A DNA stretch of 21,572 bases from JAFGRR01 sp964499235 (GTDB lineage: Bacteria > Planctomycetota > Phycisphaerae > UBA1845 > Fen-1342), in contig CAZCKC010000053.1 in the NCBI GenBank assembly GCA_964499235.1, positions 1 to 21,572 on the forward strand, in the 5' to 3' direction. A model generated the notes under the pieces. The model did not search any database. It saw only the letters and a program-made list of their open reading frames with translations, and had not been told where the DNA came from. Shown one piece after another: positions 1-6,668 of the stretch (its first letter is position 1; each line of letters starts with the position of its first letter). Both the position numbers and the translations under genes were made by a program.

Positions 1-197
1 TCGACGACCTGGTCAGCGTTGGCGACTCTCCCGAATCGGTCGCCAGCGCGCTCACTGCCGCCCTCGACGGCGCCGGCCCGACGCCGGTCGAGCGGATCGC
101 CTTCGCCCGGCAGAATGACTGGGCCGCCCGGGCCACCGCTTACCAACAGTTCATCAGCACGCTCTACGCTGCCGCGCCCGAAGGAGATCACGCATGA
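1..197 (+). CDS. Glycosyltransferase, C-terminal fragment (5' end outside window)
   Basis: An open frame enters from the left edge (codons from base 3) and stops with TGA at 195-197. The 64 visible residues end in a helix-rich tail containing RIAFARQNDWAARA, the pattern seen at the C-terminus of GT4/GT1-type glycosyltransferases, where an Asn-Asp-Trp triplet follows the last helix (family resemblance from memory, not a search). Its stop overlaps the start of the epimerase gene in an ATGA arrangement, so the two are very probably translationally coupled and belong to one surface-polysaccharide operon. C-ending codons dominate, as in the neighbouring genes. The catalytic domain is not visible, so sugar specificity cannot be stated. 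Confidence 0.6.
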   Translation, partial: DDLVSVGDSPESVASALTAALDGAGPTPVERIAFARQNDWAARATAYQQFISTLYAAAPEGDHA

Positions 198-1333
198 AGC
201 ATTTCTTCGTCGCCTGCGGCACACGCCCCGAGGCGATCAAGCTCGCCCCGGTCGTCCACGCGCTGAGAAGCTGGCCCGGCCGGCCGCGAGTCACGCTGTG
301 CGCCACGGGCCAGCACCAGGCGATGCTGAGTGAAGCGTTGACGGCGTTCGAGCTCGAAGCCGACATCGACCTGGCGCTGATGCAGCCCGATCAGCAGCCG
401 AGCGCGCTGCTCGCCCGCCTGATGCTCGCGCTCGGCCCGATCCTCGACGCGCACCGCCCCGACGTCGTGCTCGTGCAGGGCGACACCGCGACGGCCCTCG
501 GCGCCGCCCAGACCGCGTTCCTGCACCAGATCCCCGTCGCCCACGTCGAGGCCGGCCTGCGGACGCGCGACAAGCGGGCCCCTTTCCCGGAAGAGATCAA
601 CCGCCGGCTGACCAGCATCCTCGCCGATTACCACTTCCCGCCGACGGCGGCCGCGGCTCAGCACCTGCGCGACGAAGGCGTCGACCCGGCCGCGATCACG
701 ATCACCGGCAACACGGTGGTCGACGCGCTGTACTGGATGCGCAACCGCGTGCACAACACGCCCCTGCCGGCGGACCTCGTGCTGGACGGCAAGCGGCTGG
801 TCCTGATCACCGCCCACCGACGCGAGAGCTTTGGGGCGCCCTTCCGCGATCTGTGCCGCGCCTTTCGCGAGCTGGCCGACCGCTTCGACGACGTACAGCT
901 GGTCTACCCCGTGCACCTGAACCCCAACGTGCAGCAGCCGGTGCGCGAGCTGTTGGCCGACCATCCGCGGATCAGCCTGATCCAGCCGCAGCCCTACCCC
1001 GCGTTCGTGCGGCTGCTCACCGCAGCCGAGCTGATCCTCACCGACTCCGGCGGCATCCAGGAGGAGGCGCCCGCGCTCGGCAAGCCGACACTGGTCCTGC
1101 GCGAGAAGACCGAGCGCCCCGAAGCCCTCGCGGCCGGGAACATCCAGCTCGTCGGCACCGATCCGACGACGATCGTCGGGGCGGCCTACCGGCTGCTGAC
1201 CGATCCGGACGCGTACGCCCAGGCGTCGCGCCCGGCCAAGATCTACGGCGACGGCCTGGCCGCCCAGCGCATCGGCGAGGTGCTTGTGGCGGGTGATCTG
1301 CGCACGCCGGTCTTCGAACCGACGCCGGATTAA
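194..1333 (+). CDS. wecB: UDP-N-acetylglucosamine 2-epimerase (non-hydrolysing)
   Basis: 379 residues, the usual length of the family, which interconverts UDP-GlcNAc and UDP-ManNAc in the cytoplasm to supply ManNAc-derived sugars for surface polysaccharide. Family landmarks appear in order: GTRPEAIK (residues 9-16), VQGDTAT with D97, HVEAGLRT with E119, the PEEINR segment with E133, TGNTVVDA (171-178), the ITAHRRESFG loop with H208, YPVHLNPNV, and the UDP-binding LTDSGGIQEEAP followed by REKTERPE. These correspond to the Asp, Glu, Glu and His residues known to matter in E. coli WecB. The start is well placed: AAGGAGA lies just upstream and the ATG overlaps the preceding stop by 4 nt. The common HRREN is HRRES here, a conservative change. 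Enzyme type is near certain; the end product is not, since the partner dehydrogenase is not in the window. Confidence 0.96.
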   Translation: MKHFFVACGTRPEAIKLAPVVHALRSWPGRPRVTLCATGQHQAMLSEALTAFELEADIDLALMQPDQQPSALLARLMLALGPILDAHRPDVVLVQGDTATALGAAQTAFLHQIPVAHVEAGLRTRDKRAPFPEEINRRLTSILADYHFPPTAAAAQHLRDEGVDPAAITITGNTVVDALYWMRNRVHNTPLPADLVLDGKRLVLITAHRRESFGAPFRDLCRAFRELADRFDDVQLVYPVHLNPNVQQPVRELLADHPRISLIQPQPYPAFVRLLTAAELILTDSGGIQEEAPALGKPTLVLREKTERPEALAAGNIQLVGTDPTTIVGAAYRLLTDPDAYAQASRPAKIYGDGLAAQRIGEVLVAGDLRTPVFEPTPD

Positions 1334-1371
1334 CGCAACGCAAACGCCGCGAGTTCCCTCGCGCCGGGTGC

Positions 1372-1401
1372 TTGGTCTTCAACGCGGCCGAGCGTTAGAA
1401 T
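1372..1401 (+). promoter_or_regulatory. Putative sigma-70 promoter for ndk
   Basis: TTGGTC (1372-1377), an 18-nt spacer and TAGAAT (1396-1401, five of six matches to TATAAT) predict a transcript start near 1408, giving a leader of about 46 nt before the ndk GTG. A perfect 6-bp hairpin (CGCGAG/CTCGCG, loop TTCC, 1348-1363) with no T tract lies between the wecB stop and this promoter and may separate the two units. Confidence 0.45.
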
Positions 1402-1454
1402 CCGCGACTCACGCGCAACGACGAACCCACAACGGCTCCAGGAGGTGACGCGCC

Positions 1455-1907
1455 GTGGAACGCACCCTCATCATCTTCAAGCCCGACACGATGAACCGCG
1501 GCCTCGTCGGCCGGATTCTGCAGCGCTTCGAGGACAAGGGCCTCCGCCCGGCCGCCATGAAGCTCCAGCAGTCGCCGCGGCAGCAGGTCGAGCAGCACTA
1601 CGCGGTCCACAAGGAGCGCCCGTTCTACCAGGATCTCGTGAACTTCATGACCAGCGCGCCGGTCATCGTCGCGGTCCTCGAGGGCCCCAATGCGATCACC
1701 GTCGTCCGCAACCTGCTCGGCGCGACTCACGGCCAGAAGGCGGCCCCGGGGACGATCCGCGGCGACTTCGGGCTCGACCAGCAGTACAACCTCGTCCACG
1801 CCAGCGACGGGCCCGACACGGCGAAACAGGAGATCGAGCTCTTCTTCCAGCCTGACGAAATCGTCAGCTACGAGCGGGCCGTCGACCGCTGGGTCGTCAG
1901 CGGCTAG
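1455..1907 (+). CDS. ndk: Nucleoside diphosphate kinase
   Basis: 150 residues. The enzyme transfers the gamma phosphate of ATP to NDPs through a phosphohistidine and balances NTP pools in the cytoplasm. It opens with ERTLIIFKPDTMNRGLVGRI, the standard first strand and helix with the nucleotide-contacting Lys9. The active-site segment NLVHASDG carries the catalytic His115 and the following Ser-Asp, and RNLLGATHG plus the GTIRGDFG loop (99-106) are the usual nucleotide-binding pieces. The ending WVVSG replaces the more typical short YE-type tail. The start is GTG: AGGAGGTG sits 8 nt upstream at about 1440-1447 and the N-terminus matches the family exactly. It is probably transcribed from its own promoter at 1372-1401 and followed after 65 nt by the cupin gene. 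Confidence 0.97.
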   Translation: MERTLIIFKPDTMNRGLVGRILQRFEDKGLRPAAMKLQQSPRQQVEQHYAVHKERPFYQDLVNFMTSAPVIVAVLEGPNAITVVRNLLGATHGQKAAPGTIRGDFGLDQQYNLVHASDGPDTAKQEIELFFQPDEIVSYERAVDRWVVSG

Positions 1908-1972
1908 CCGGTGGATCCGCCGCCCGTTCGCATTGGTCCCGCTAGGATCGACTAACACTTCGGGAGACCGCT

Positions 1973-2326
1973 GTGAAGATCAAACGCCTCAACGAGGTCC
2001 CACAAAAGCCCGTCGAGATGGAAGGCGCCAACGGCGCGCAGATGCGCATGCTCATCGGCCCGGCCGAGGGGGCCGACAAGTTCCACATGCGGCAGTTCGA
2101 AGTCGCGCCGCACGGCAACACCCCCTGGCACAGCCACGACTACGAGCACGAGATCCTCGTGCTGGGCGGCCGCGGCGTGGCGGTCTCGGCCGATGGCGAG
2201 ACGCCGCTCAACCCCGGCGACGTAATCTGGGTCCAGCCCAACGAGCAGCACCAGTTCAAGAACACCGGTGACCAACCGTTCGAGTTCATCTGCCTCGTCC
2301 CGGCACCGGTGGACTGCACCCGTTAA
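1973..2326 (+). CDS. Cupin-domain protein, single small beta-barrel
   Basis: 117 residues forming one cupin barrel. Motif 1 is intact: H53 and H55, then E60, in the segment from G48 to G68. Motif 2 runs from PGDV (81-84) to H93 and N97. Three His and one Glu give the classic mononuclear metal site, so a metal-binding cupin is well supported; substrate or reaction is not. The start is GTG at 1973 with GGGAG a few bases upstream. Such stand-alone cupins include dioxygenases, isomerases and small sensor proteins, and nothing here decides between them. The gene lies 46 nt upstream of a secreted superoxide dismutase and is separated from it by a perfect hairpin, so the pair may be co-transcribed. 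A TAGGAT box at 1943-1948 could be a -10 element, but I see no convincing -35. Confidence 0.85.
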   Translation: MKIKRLNEVPQKPVEMEGANGAQMRMLIGPAEGADKFHMRQFEVAPHGNTPWHSHDYEHEILVLGGRGVAVSADGETPLNPGDVIWVQPNEQHQFKNTGDQPFEFICLVPAPVDCTR

Positions 2327-2341
2327 CCGCGCTGCGCGCGG
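2327..2341. other. Perfect GC hairpin between cupin and SOD genes
   Basis: CCGCGC (2327-2332), loop TGC, GCGCGG (2336-2341) begins on the base after the cupin TAA stop. Six perfect G-C/C-G pairs with a 3-nt loop and no T tract on either side. It could be a 3'-end stabiliser or partial terminator within an operon. Confidence 0.4.
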
Positions 2342-2372
2342 CTCGCATCCACAGCTTTCGAGGAGGAATCCC

Positions 2373-3098
2373 ATGACGCAATTCTCGCGACGTGAACTCC
2401 TGGGCAGCGCCGCCATCGCCGGCGGCCTCTTCATGGTCGGCAAGGAAGCCCAGACCGCCTATGCCCAGTCGAGCGACAGCGGCGGCCCCTACACGCTGCC
2501 CCCCCTGCCGTACGATTATGCCGACCTCGAGCCGCACATCGACGCCCAGACGATGCGCATCCACCACGACCGCCACCACGCCGGCTACGTCCGCAACGCC
2601 AACAACGCCCTCGCCAAGCTCCAGCGCATCCGCGAGACCGGCGGCGACATGGTCGCCGAGGTCGGCACCACCACGCAGAGCCTGGCCTTCAACCTCTCCG
2701 GCCACCTGCTCCACGCCATGTTCTGGAACAACATGGCGCCCGACGGCGGCGGTGAGCCGGCGAGCGGCTCGGAGATCGGCCGCATGATCAAGCGCGACTT
2801 CGGCTCCTTCCACCAGTTCGCCGGCCACTTCCAGGCGGCGTCAGCGCAGGTCCAGGGCAGCGGCTGGGGCCTGCTCGTTTTCGAGCCCAACGCCAAGCGG
2901 CTGATGATCATGCAGGTGGAGAAGCAGCACAACAGCAACGTCGGCACGATCCCACTGCTCGGCGTCGACGTCTGGGAGCACGCCTACTACCTGAAGTACC
3001 AAAACCGACGCAGCGACTACATCAAGGCGTTCATGAACGTCATCAACTGGAATGACGTCGACGAGCGCCTGAACAATGCCCTGCAGCTTGCCGGCTGA
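2373..3098 (+). CDS. Secreted Mn/Fe superoxide dismutase with Tat signal
   Basis: 241 residues. It converts superoxide to oxygen and hydrogen peroxide. The first ~31 residues are a twin-arginine signal: SRRELLG (5-11), a hydrophobic stretch AAIAGGLFMV, then AYAQSS as a likely cleavage region, so the folded, metal-loaded enzyme should act in the periplasm. The mature part has the full Fe/Mn-SOD layout with metal ligands H64 (in IHHDRHH), H114 (in HLLHAMFW), D199 and H203 (in DVWEHAYY), and gateway Tyr72. The segment GWGLLVFEPN and the C-terminal NVINWNDV are typical. The second-sphere Gln is probably Q185 or replaced by H186, so manganese or iron preference cannot be read safely. The ATG at 2373 follows AGGAGGAA closely and starts exactly at the Tat peptide. 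The glycosyltransferase gene starts 10 nt after the stop, suggesting an operon. Confidence 0.95.
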   Translation: MTQFSRRELLGSAAIAGGLFMVGKEAQTAYAQSSDSGGPYTLPPLPYDYADLEPHIDAQTMRIHHDRHHAGYVRNANNALAKLQRIRETGGDMVAEVGTTTQSLAFNLSGHLLHAMFWNNMAPDGGGEPASGSEIGRMIKRDFGSFHQFAGHFQAASAQVQGSGWGLLVFEPNAKRLMIMQVEKQHNSNVGTIPLLGVDVWEHAYYLKYQNRRSDYIKAFMNVINWNDVDERLNNALQLAG

Positions 3099-3107
3099 CA
3101 CGCGGCC

Positions 3108-4847
3108 GTGAGCAGCAGCAGCGGACCATCCGAACCGACCGCCGCCGCGGGGCGCGTACGCTGGTACGTCCCCGCGGTGGTCATTCTGCTGGTCCTGCCG
3201 ATCGTGGCCGCCAGCCAGGTCGAAGCCCACCTCCGCATCGACCCGATGGACGACGGCTACTTCGCGTTCTGCGGCTGGCGGATCGCCAGCGGCGACGTGC
3301 TCTATCACGACGTCTGGGACAACAAGCCGCCCGGCATCTTCTGGCTCAACGCCCTCGCCTTTCTCGTCTTCGGCGCCGGCTCCTACCTCGGCATCGTCGT
3401 CACGACGACGGTGGGGATCCTGGCGGCCGTCGGCGCGTTCTGGGCGATCACGCGCCGCTGCTACCCGGCCGCCGGCGCCGCGCTGGGCACCGTGCTGTTC
3501 GCGCTCTACTTCACGCACGGCGCCTACCACGGGGGCAGCAACCGGATCGAGACCTACCTGGCGGCCGCCGAGCTGCTGGCCGTCGCCGCGTTCGTCCATG
3601 GCGCGCTAAGCCGGCGGATCGGCTGGATCGTGGCCGCAGGCCTTGCAGCCGGCGCGGCGATCACGCTGAAGCAAACCGGCATCGCGGCCCTCGGCGCCCT
3701 GCTGGCGTATACCGGGATCGCGTTGCTGCTGCGCTGGTGGTCGTGGCGGCTGGCGCTCACTCGCGCTGGAGCGTTGCTGGCGGGCGTGGCGCTCCTCGTC
3801 GGCGCGACGGTCAGCATCCTGGCGGTCCGCGGCAACCTCCCCGCCGCGTATGAAGCCGTATTCGCCTTCAACCGCGTCTACTTCGAGGCCGAGGTCAGCG
3901 AGGTCGGCTTCAACTTCACGAACTACCTGAAGCTCCGCCGGTTCGTCTTTCCCGTGCTGACACTGCCGGTCTTGCTCGCGATCGCAGCGCTCGTGCACGC
4001 GGCACTGCGAGCGCCGCGAGAACTGCGAAAGCCCGCCACGACGCAGCTTCCGGCCCCAATCCTCTTGGCAGCCGTCTGGCTGGCCGCTGCTTGCTTCAGC
4101 GCCTGGAACGCGCCGCACGGCTACCGCTATTACCTGCTGCCGATCATTCCGCCGCTGCTGCTGCTCGCAACCGACTTTCTCGCTCGGCTCCAGGGCGAGC
4201 TCGGCCTGCTCGAGCGCCTCCGCCGCAGCGCCGCCATCACCGGCGCCCTCGTCCTCATCGGCTACTTCGCGCTCGGGGCCGCCGAACGCCAGGTCGGCCG
4301 CATCGGCAGCATCTGGTCCGTCCGCCAGCCCACTCCCCTTTCCGATTCCTCCTTCCAGTGGGAGGTCGAGCCGCAACCCTGGCAGCGCGCCGCTGCCCAC
4401 GCCCGCGAGATCACCGCGCCGAGCGACCGCCTGCACGTCTGGGGCTATTGGCCGTACGTCTACCTCGAAGCCCGCCGCCCGAACGTGTCACGCTTCTTCA
4501 TCACCGACATGCTGATGAAACTCGACACCTTCGCCGCCCACGCCCCGCCCCAGGCCGTCGGCCGGATCGAGCGGCTCGCGGCCGAGATCCGCACCGAGCT
4601 GCGCACCACGCTGCAAGCCCGCCCGCCCAAGCTGATCCTGATCAACCGCCTCAACTTTCCCGCCCTCGTCGACCCCAGCCGCCGGGTCGAACTGACGGAC
4701 CCCCTCGACGATTGGCTGGCAGGCTGGCTGGCCGAGCGCTACACGCGCGTCCCCGACGCCCCGGACCCGTTCGTGATCTTCGAGCGCCGCCCAGGCGTCG
4801 TCGGCCAGGGCGAAAGCGACCCCGCCGACTTGTCCCCGGGTTGGTAG
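3108..4847 (+). CDS. Integral membrane glycosyltransferase, PMT/ArnT (GT39-like) family
   Basis: 579 residues with a first membrane helix at about 19-36, then a periplasmic loop with MDDGYFAFCGWRIASG and HDVWDNKPPGIFW (63-79). The acidic pair D48-D49 after the first helix and the later SNRIETYL (E148) are the hallmark acidic residues of lipid-phosphate-sugar-dependent glycosyltransferases, which move a sugar from a polyprenyl-phosphate donor to an acceptor on the outer face of the inner membrane. About ten more hydrophobic segments follow to about residue 390, then a soluble C-terminal domain of roughly 180 residues. The start is GTG at 3108; the next in-frame ATG (residue 47) would delete the first helix and is rejected. 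There is no clear Shine-Dalgarno, consistent with coupling to the SOD gene 9 nt upstream. Donor and acceptor are unknown. Confidence 0.85.
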   Translation: MSSSSGPSEPTAAAGRVRWYVPAVVILLVLPIVAASQVEAHLRIDPMDDGYFAFCGWRIASGDVLYHDVWDNKPPGIFWLNALAFLVFGAGSYLGIVVTTTVGILAAVGAFWAITRRCYPAAGAALGTVLFALYFTHGAYHGGSNRIETYLAAAELLAVAAFVHGALSRRIGWIVAAGLAAGAAITLKQTGIAALGALLAYTGIALLLRWWSWRLALTRAGALLAGVALLVGATVSILAVRGNLPAAYEAVFAFNRVYFEAEVSEVGFNFTNYLKLRRFVFPVLTLPVLLAIAALVHAALRAPRELRKPATTQLPAPILLAAVWLAAACFSAWNAPHGYRYYLLPIIPPLLLLATDFLARLQGELGLLERLRRSAAITGALVLIGYFALGAAERQVGRIGSIWSVRQPTPLSDSSFQWEVEPQPWQRAAAHAREITAPSDRLHVWGYWPYVYLEARRPNVSRFFITDMLMKLDTFAAHAPPQAVGRIERLAAEIRTELRTTLQARPPKLILINRLNFPALVDPSRRVELTDPLDDWLAGWLAERYTRVPDAPDPFVIFERRPGVVGQGESDPADLSPGW

Positions 4848-4865
4848 CCGCCGAGAATCGCCGCC

Positions 4866-5252
4866 ATGAGCACCGTCGTCGCCCACGGCATCGACCTCAC
4901 CGAGCTGGCCCGCATCGCGCGGATCTGGCAAGCCCACGGCGACCGCTTCCTCCGCCGCATCTACACGCCCGCTGAACAAGCCTACTGCCTGGAGTGCAAG
5001 TTCCCGCTCCCCCGCCTCACCGGCCGCTTCGCCGCCAAGGAAGCCGTGCTCAAGGTGCTCGGCACCGGGCTCCGCGGCGGGCTGGAATGGACGCTGATCG
5101 AGACCCTGCCCGACGCGCTCGGCAAGCCGCTGGTGACGCTGCACGGCGCTGCCCAGGCCGAGGCCGAGCAGCGCGGCATCGGGACGATCCTGATCTCTAT
5201 CACGCACACCGGCGACTACGCGATGGCCTCCGCGATCGGGCTGGCACCCTGA
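4866..5252 (+). CDS. acpS: Holo-[acyl-carrier-protein] synthase
   Basis: 128 residues, normal for AcpS, which transfers phosphopantetheine from CoA to a serine of apo-ACP to activate fatty-acid synthesis. Visible landmarks: HGIDLTEL with the Mg-binding Asp10 near the N-terminus, FLRRIYTPAE, the signature GRFAAKEAVLKVLGTG (53-68) with metal-binding Glu59 and Lys63, and SITHTGDYAMA (111-121) near the end. These are the two sequence patterns that define the 4'-phosphopantetheinyl transferase fold in its small trimeric form. The gene begins 19 nt after the glycosyltransferase stop on the same strand, so it is probably the last gene of that transcription unit; the next gene is convergent and an inverted repeat lies between them. 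Confidence 0.96.
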   Translation: MSTVVAHGIDLTELARIARIWQAHGDRFLRRIYTPAEQAYCLECKFPLPRLTGRFAAKEAVLKVLGTGLRGGLEWTLIETLPDALGKPLVTLHGAAQAEAEQRGIGTILISITHTGDYAMASAIGLAP

Positions 5253-5278
5253 GGCCCCGCGCGGCGGCCGCAATCAAG

Positions 5279-5325
5279 AAAACGTCACGCTGCGCGCCGA
5301 CAAACCCAAGCCGACGCACAGCGTG
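5279..5325 (-). terminator. Putative terminator of the minus-strand cobalamin-type gene
   Basis: CACGCTG (5286-5292) pairs perfectly with CAGCGTG (5319-5325), and the pairing continues inward with two mismatches through GC-rich bases to a CAAACCCAAG loop. Read on the minus strand, the stem is followed by ACGTTTTCTTG, a short T-rich tail. It lies in the 122-nt convergent gap and could serve both genes. Confidence 0.45.
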
Positions 5326-5374
5326 AACGGACACCCCTCGCTGCTCTGTTCGTGAGGTCGCGGCGTGGAGCCGG

Positions 5375-6166
5375 CTAGGCCCGGCCCGCCTTCGCCGCGA
5401 GCGATTGGCCGCTGGTCTCCAGCGCCAGTTCCGCCTTCGAGATCGCCTGCGTCACCGCGTCCTGCGCCGCCCGCCGTCGCCGCTGCCGCTTTTTGACCTG
5501 GCCGCGACGCGGCGGGCCCGGCACGCGCGGCGGCATCTCGTCGATCAGCTCGATCACGTCCCGCGCACACGGAGCGAAGCCGTCGACGCCGACCTCCTCC
5601 CACAGGCCGTCCGCCCGGTCGAAGACTCCGCCGCTGACCACGATGTTCATCGTGGGGCAGACGCCGATCTCGCGGATCAGCTCCACCAGCCGCCGGATCT
5701 GCGGCACCTGCTGCGGGTCAGCGCCGAACAGCAGCAGCGCGTGCGGCCGCTGCATCCCGACCAGCGCGAGGATCTCGTCATCCGGAACGCCGCCGCCGAC
5801 AAAGGTCACCTCCCAGCCGATCGCCTGGAACATGTCGGCGATCATCTGCGCGCCGAGTTCCTCGCGGAAGCCGTCCGCGCAGGCGACCATCACCCGCTTG
5901 CCCCGCTGCTCGATCTGCGGCAGGTGGGCCTGCAACTGGTCAGCCACGGTGCGGTTAATTCGGCTGGCGATGTGCTCGGTGGCGGTATTGATCCGGTCGT
6001 CGGCGAAGAGCCGTTCGATCTGCGCCATCGCCGGCCAGACCACCTCGCAGATCAGCGTCTCGGCGTCGGCCCCATCCCGGACGGCGGACTGGATCAGGTT
6101 GAAGCACTCGGCCCGGCGGCCGGCGAGCAGGGGTTGCAGATAACGGGTGAGGAGGGGTTCGGGCAT
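5375..6166 (-). CDS. Cobalamin-binding-domain-like protein with degenerate B12 site
   Basis: 263 residues. The N-terminal part (about 1-85) resembles the four-helix B12-binding-2 bundle of CarH-type sensors: ATEHIASRI holds the E64-H65 pair, preceded at the CarH tryptophan position by F54. Residues 90-210 look like the Rossmann-type B12-binding domain: RVMVACADG, then GFREELG (99-105), TFVGGGVPDDEI, and VSGG (177-180). In CarH/MerR-type proteins the GFREELG segment is GExHxLG; the cobalt-ligating His is Glu102 here, and the usual Ser of SxL is absent. So the fold is well supported but ordinary base-off/His-on cobalamin binding is doubtful. A basic tail follows (about 214-235, VKKRQRRRR), perhaps nucleic-acid binding. 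I chose ATG at 6166 because GGGAG precedes it by about 9 nt; an upstream TTG (6190) would overlap that site. No DNA-binding HTH or methyltransferase partner is visible. Confidence 0.75.
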   Translation of the reverse strand: MPEPLLTRYLQPLLAGRRAECFNLIQSAVRDGADAETLICEVVWPAMAQIERLFADDRINTATEHIASRINRTVADQLQAHLPQIEQRGKRVMVACADGFREELGAQMIADMFQAIGWEVTFVGGGVPDDEILALVGMQRPHALLLFGADPQQVPQIRRLVELIREIGVCPTMNIVVSGGVFDRADGLWEEVGVDGFAPCARDVIELIDEMPPRVPGPPRRGQVKKRQRRRRAAQDAVTQAISKAELALETSGQSLAAKAGRA

Positions 6167-6176
6167 GGATGGGGGC

Positions 6177-6204
6177 TCCCAACTGCACAAACAGCCCGTT
6201 GGGA
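6177..6204 (-). promoter_or_regulatory. Hairpin sequestering the ribosome-binding site of the B12-type gene
   Basis: In the mRNA sense (minus strand), UCCCAAC and GUUGGGA form a perfect 7-bp stem enclosing 14 nt, with a possible inner CUG/CAG stem. The 3' arm contains the GGGA of the GGGAG Shine-Dalgarno that lies directly upstream of the ATG at 6166, so folding would hide the ribosome-binding site. Confidence 0.45.
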
Positions 6205-6588
6205 ATTCCGCCGGTCCAGCAGCGGTCCCGGAGGGGCTAGCTCCGGGAAATCAGCTACCACCGGCCCATCCATGTCGCCGGCACGGCGTCCGCGGTAGCG
6301 TGCCCGCGTTGGGGCTGCCTCCCGCGTACAGCCTGCCCATCGACGCCCGGCCCGCGGTCGCTTGAGGTCGCATGAACGCCGCCCCACTCGCCGGAAGCCC
6401 CCGTCCGCCCCAACGCCCGATAGAACTGCCCGCCCGATCCTGGGCCGGACCCCTCGGGTCGCCATTTGCGCCGCCAATGCCACGCGAAAAGCTTCAATTT
6501 CTCTGGCCGCGCGGCGCAAAAGAGGCGGCGTCCACCGGCGACGGCACGGTACGCGACCCGCCCGCCGGGCGGCCGGTCGCCCGGCTGC

Positions 6589-6616
6589 TTGACACCCCCA
6601 ACGGTTCACCTAACCT
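6589..6616 (+). promoter_or_regulatory. Putative sigma-70 promoter for the barrel/KOW protein gene
   Basis: A perfect TTGACA (6589-6594), 16-nt spacer and TAACCT (6611-6616), which keeps the key first T, second A and last T of the -10 box. Predicted start near 6623 and a leader of about 46 nt to the ATG at 6669. Confidence 0.5.
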
Positions 6617-6668
6617 ACAGCGCTTCGGCAACTTGCCGCGACCCGTGTTGCCAGGAGAGGACGCCCCG

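Larger units (their letters stand above)
6167..6668. other. Divergent 502-nt intergenic region with three hairpins and no convincing gene
   Basis: This region separates the minus-strand B12-type gene from the plus-strand barrel/KOW gene. From left: the RBS hairpin (6177-6204); a perfect 8-bp inverted repeat TCCCGGAG/CTCCGGGA with a 7-nt loop GGGCTAG (6226-6248); and CCGCCC-GCC-GGGCGG (6558-6572) just before the promoter at 6589-6616. Open frames run through parts of it, including one continuous with the downstream gene, but they lack ribosome-binding sites and recognisable protein character, so I treat them as non-coding. The leader of the minus-strand gene may be structured RNA. I looked for cobalamin-riboswitch boxes and did not find them. 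Confidence 0.55.

Noticed and set aside
6226..6248. Possible T-box or cobalamin riboswitch in the leader of the B12-type gene
   Set aside because: The hairpin is perfect, but none of the conserved T-box or B12-box sequences are visible around it.
5405..6298. 297-codon plus-strand frame over the B12-type gene
   Set aside because: Antisense shadow with unnatural Arg/His/Asp composition; the minus frame has recognisable domain motifs.
6372..6668. N-terminal extension of 99 codons in frame with the barrel/KOW protein
   Set aside because: Begins upstream of the TTGACA promoter at 6589, has no ribosome-binding site and is low-complexity Pro/Arg-rich; the ATG at 6669 has AGGAGAGG.
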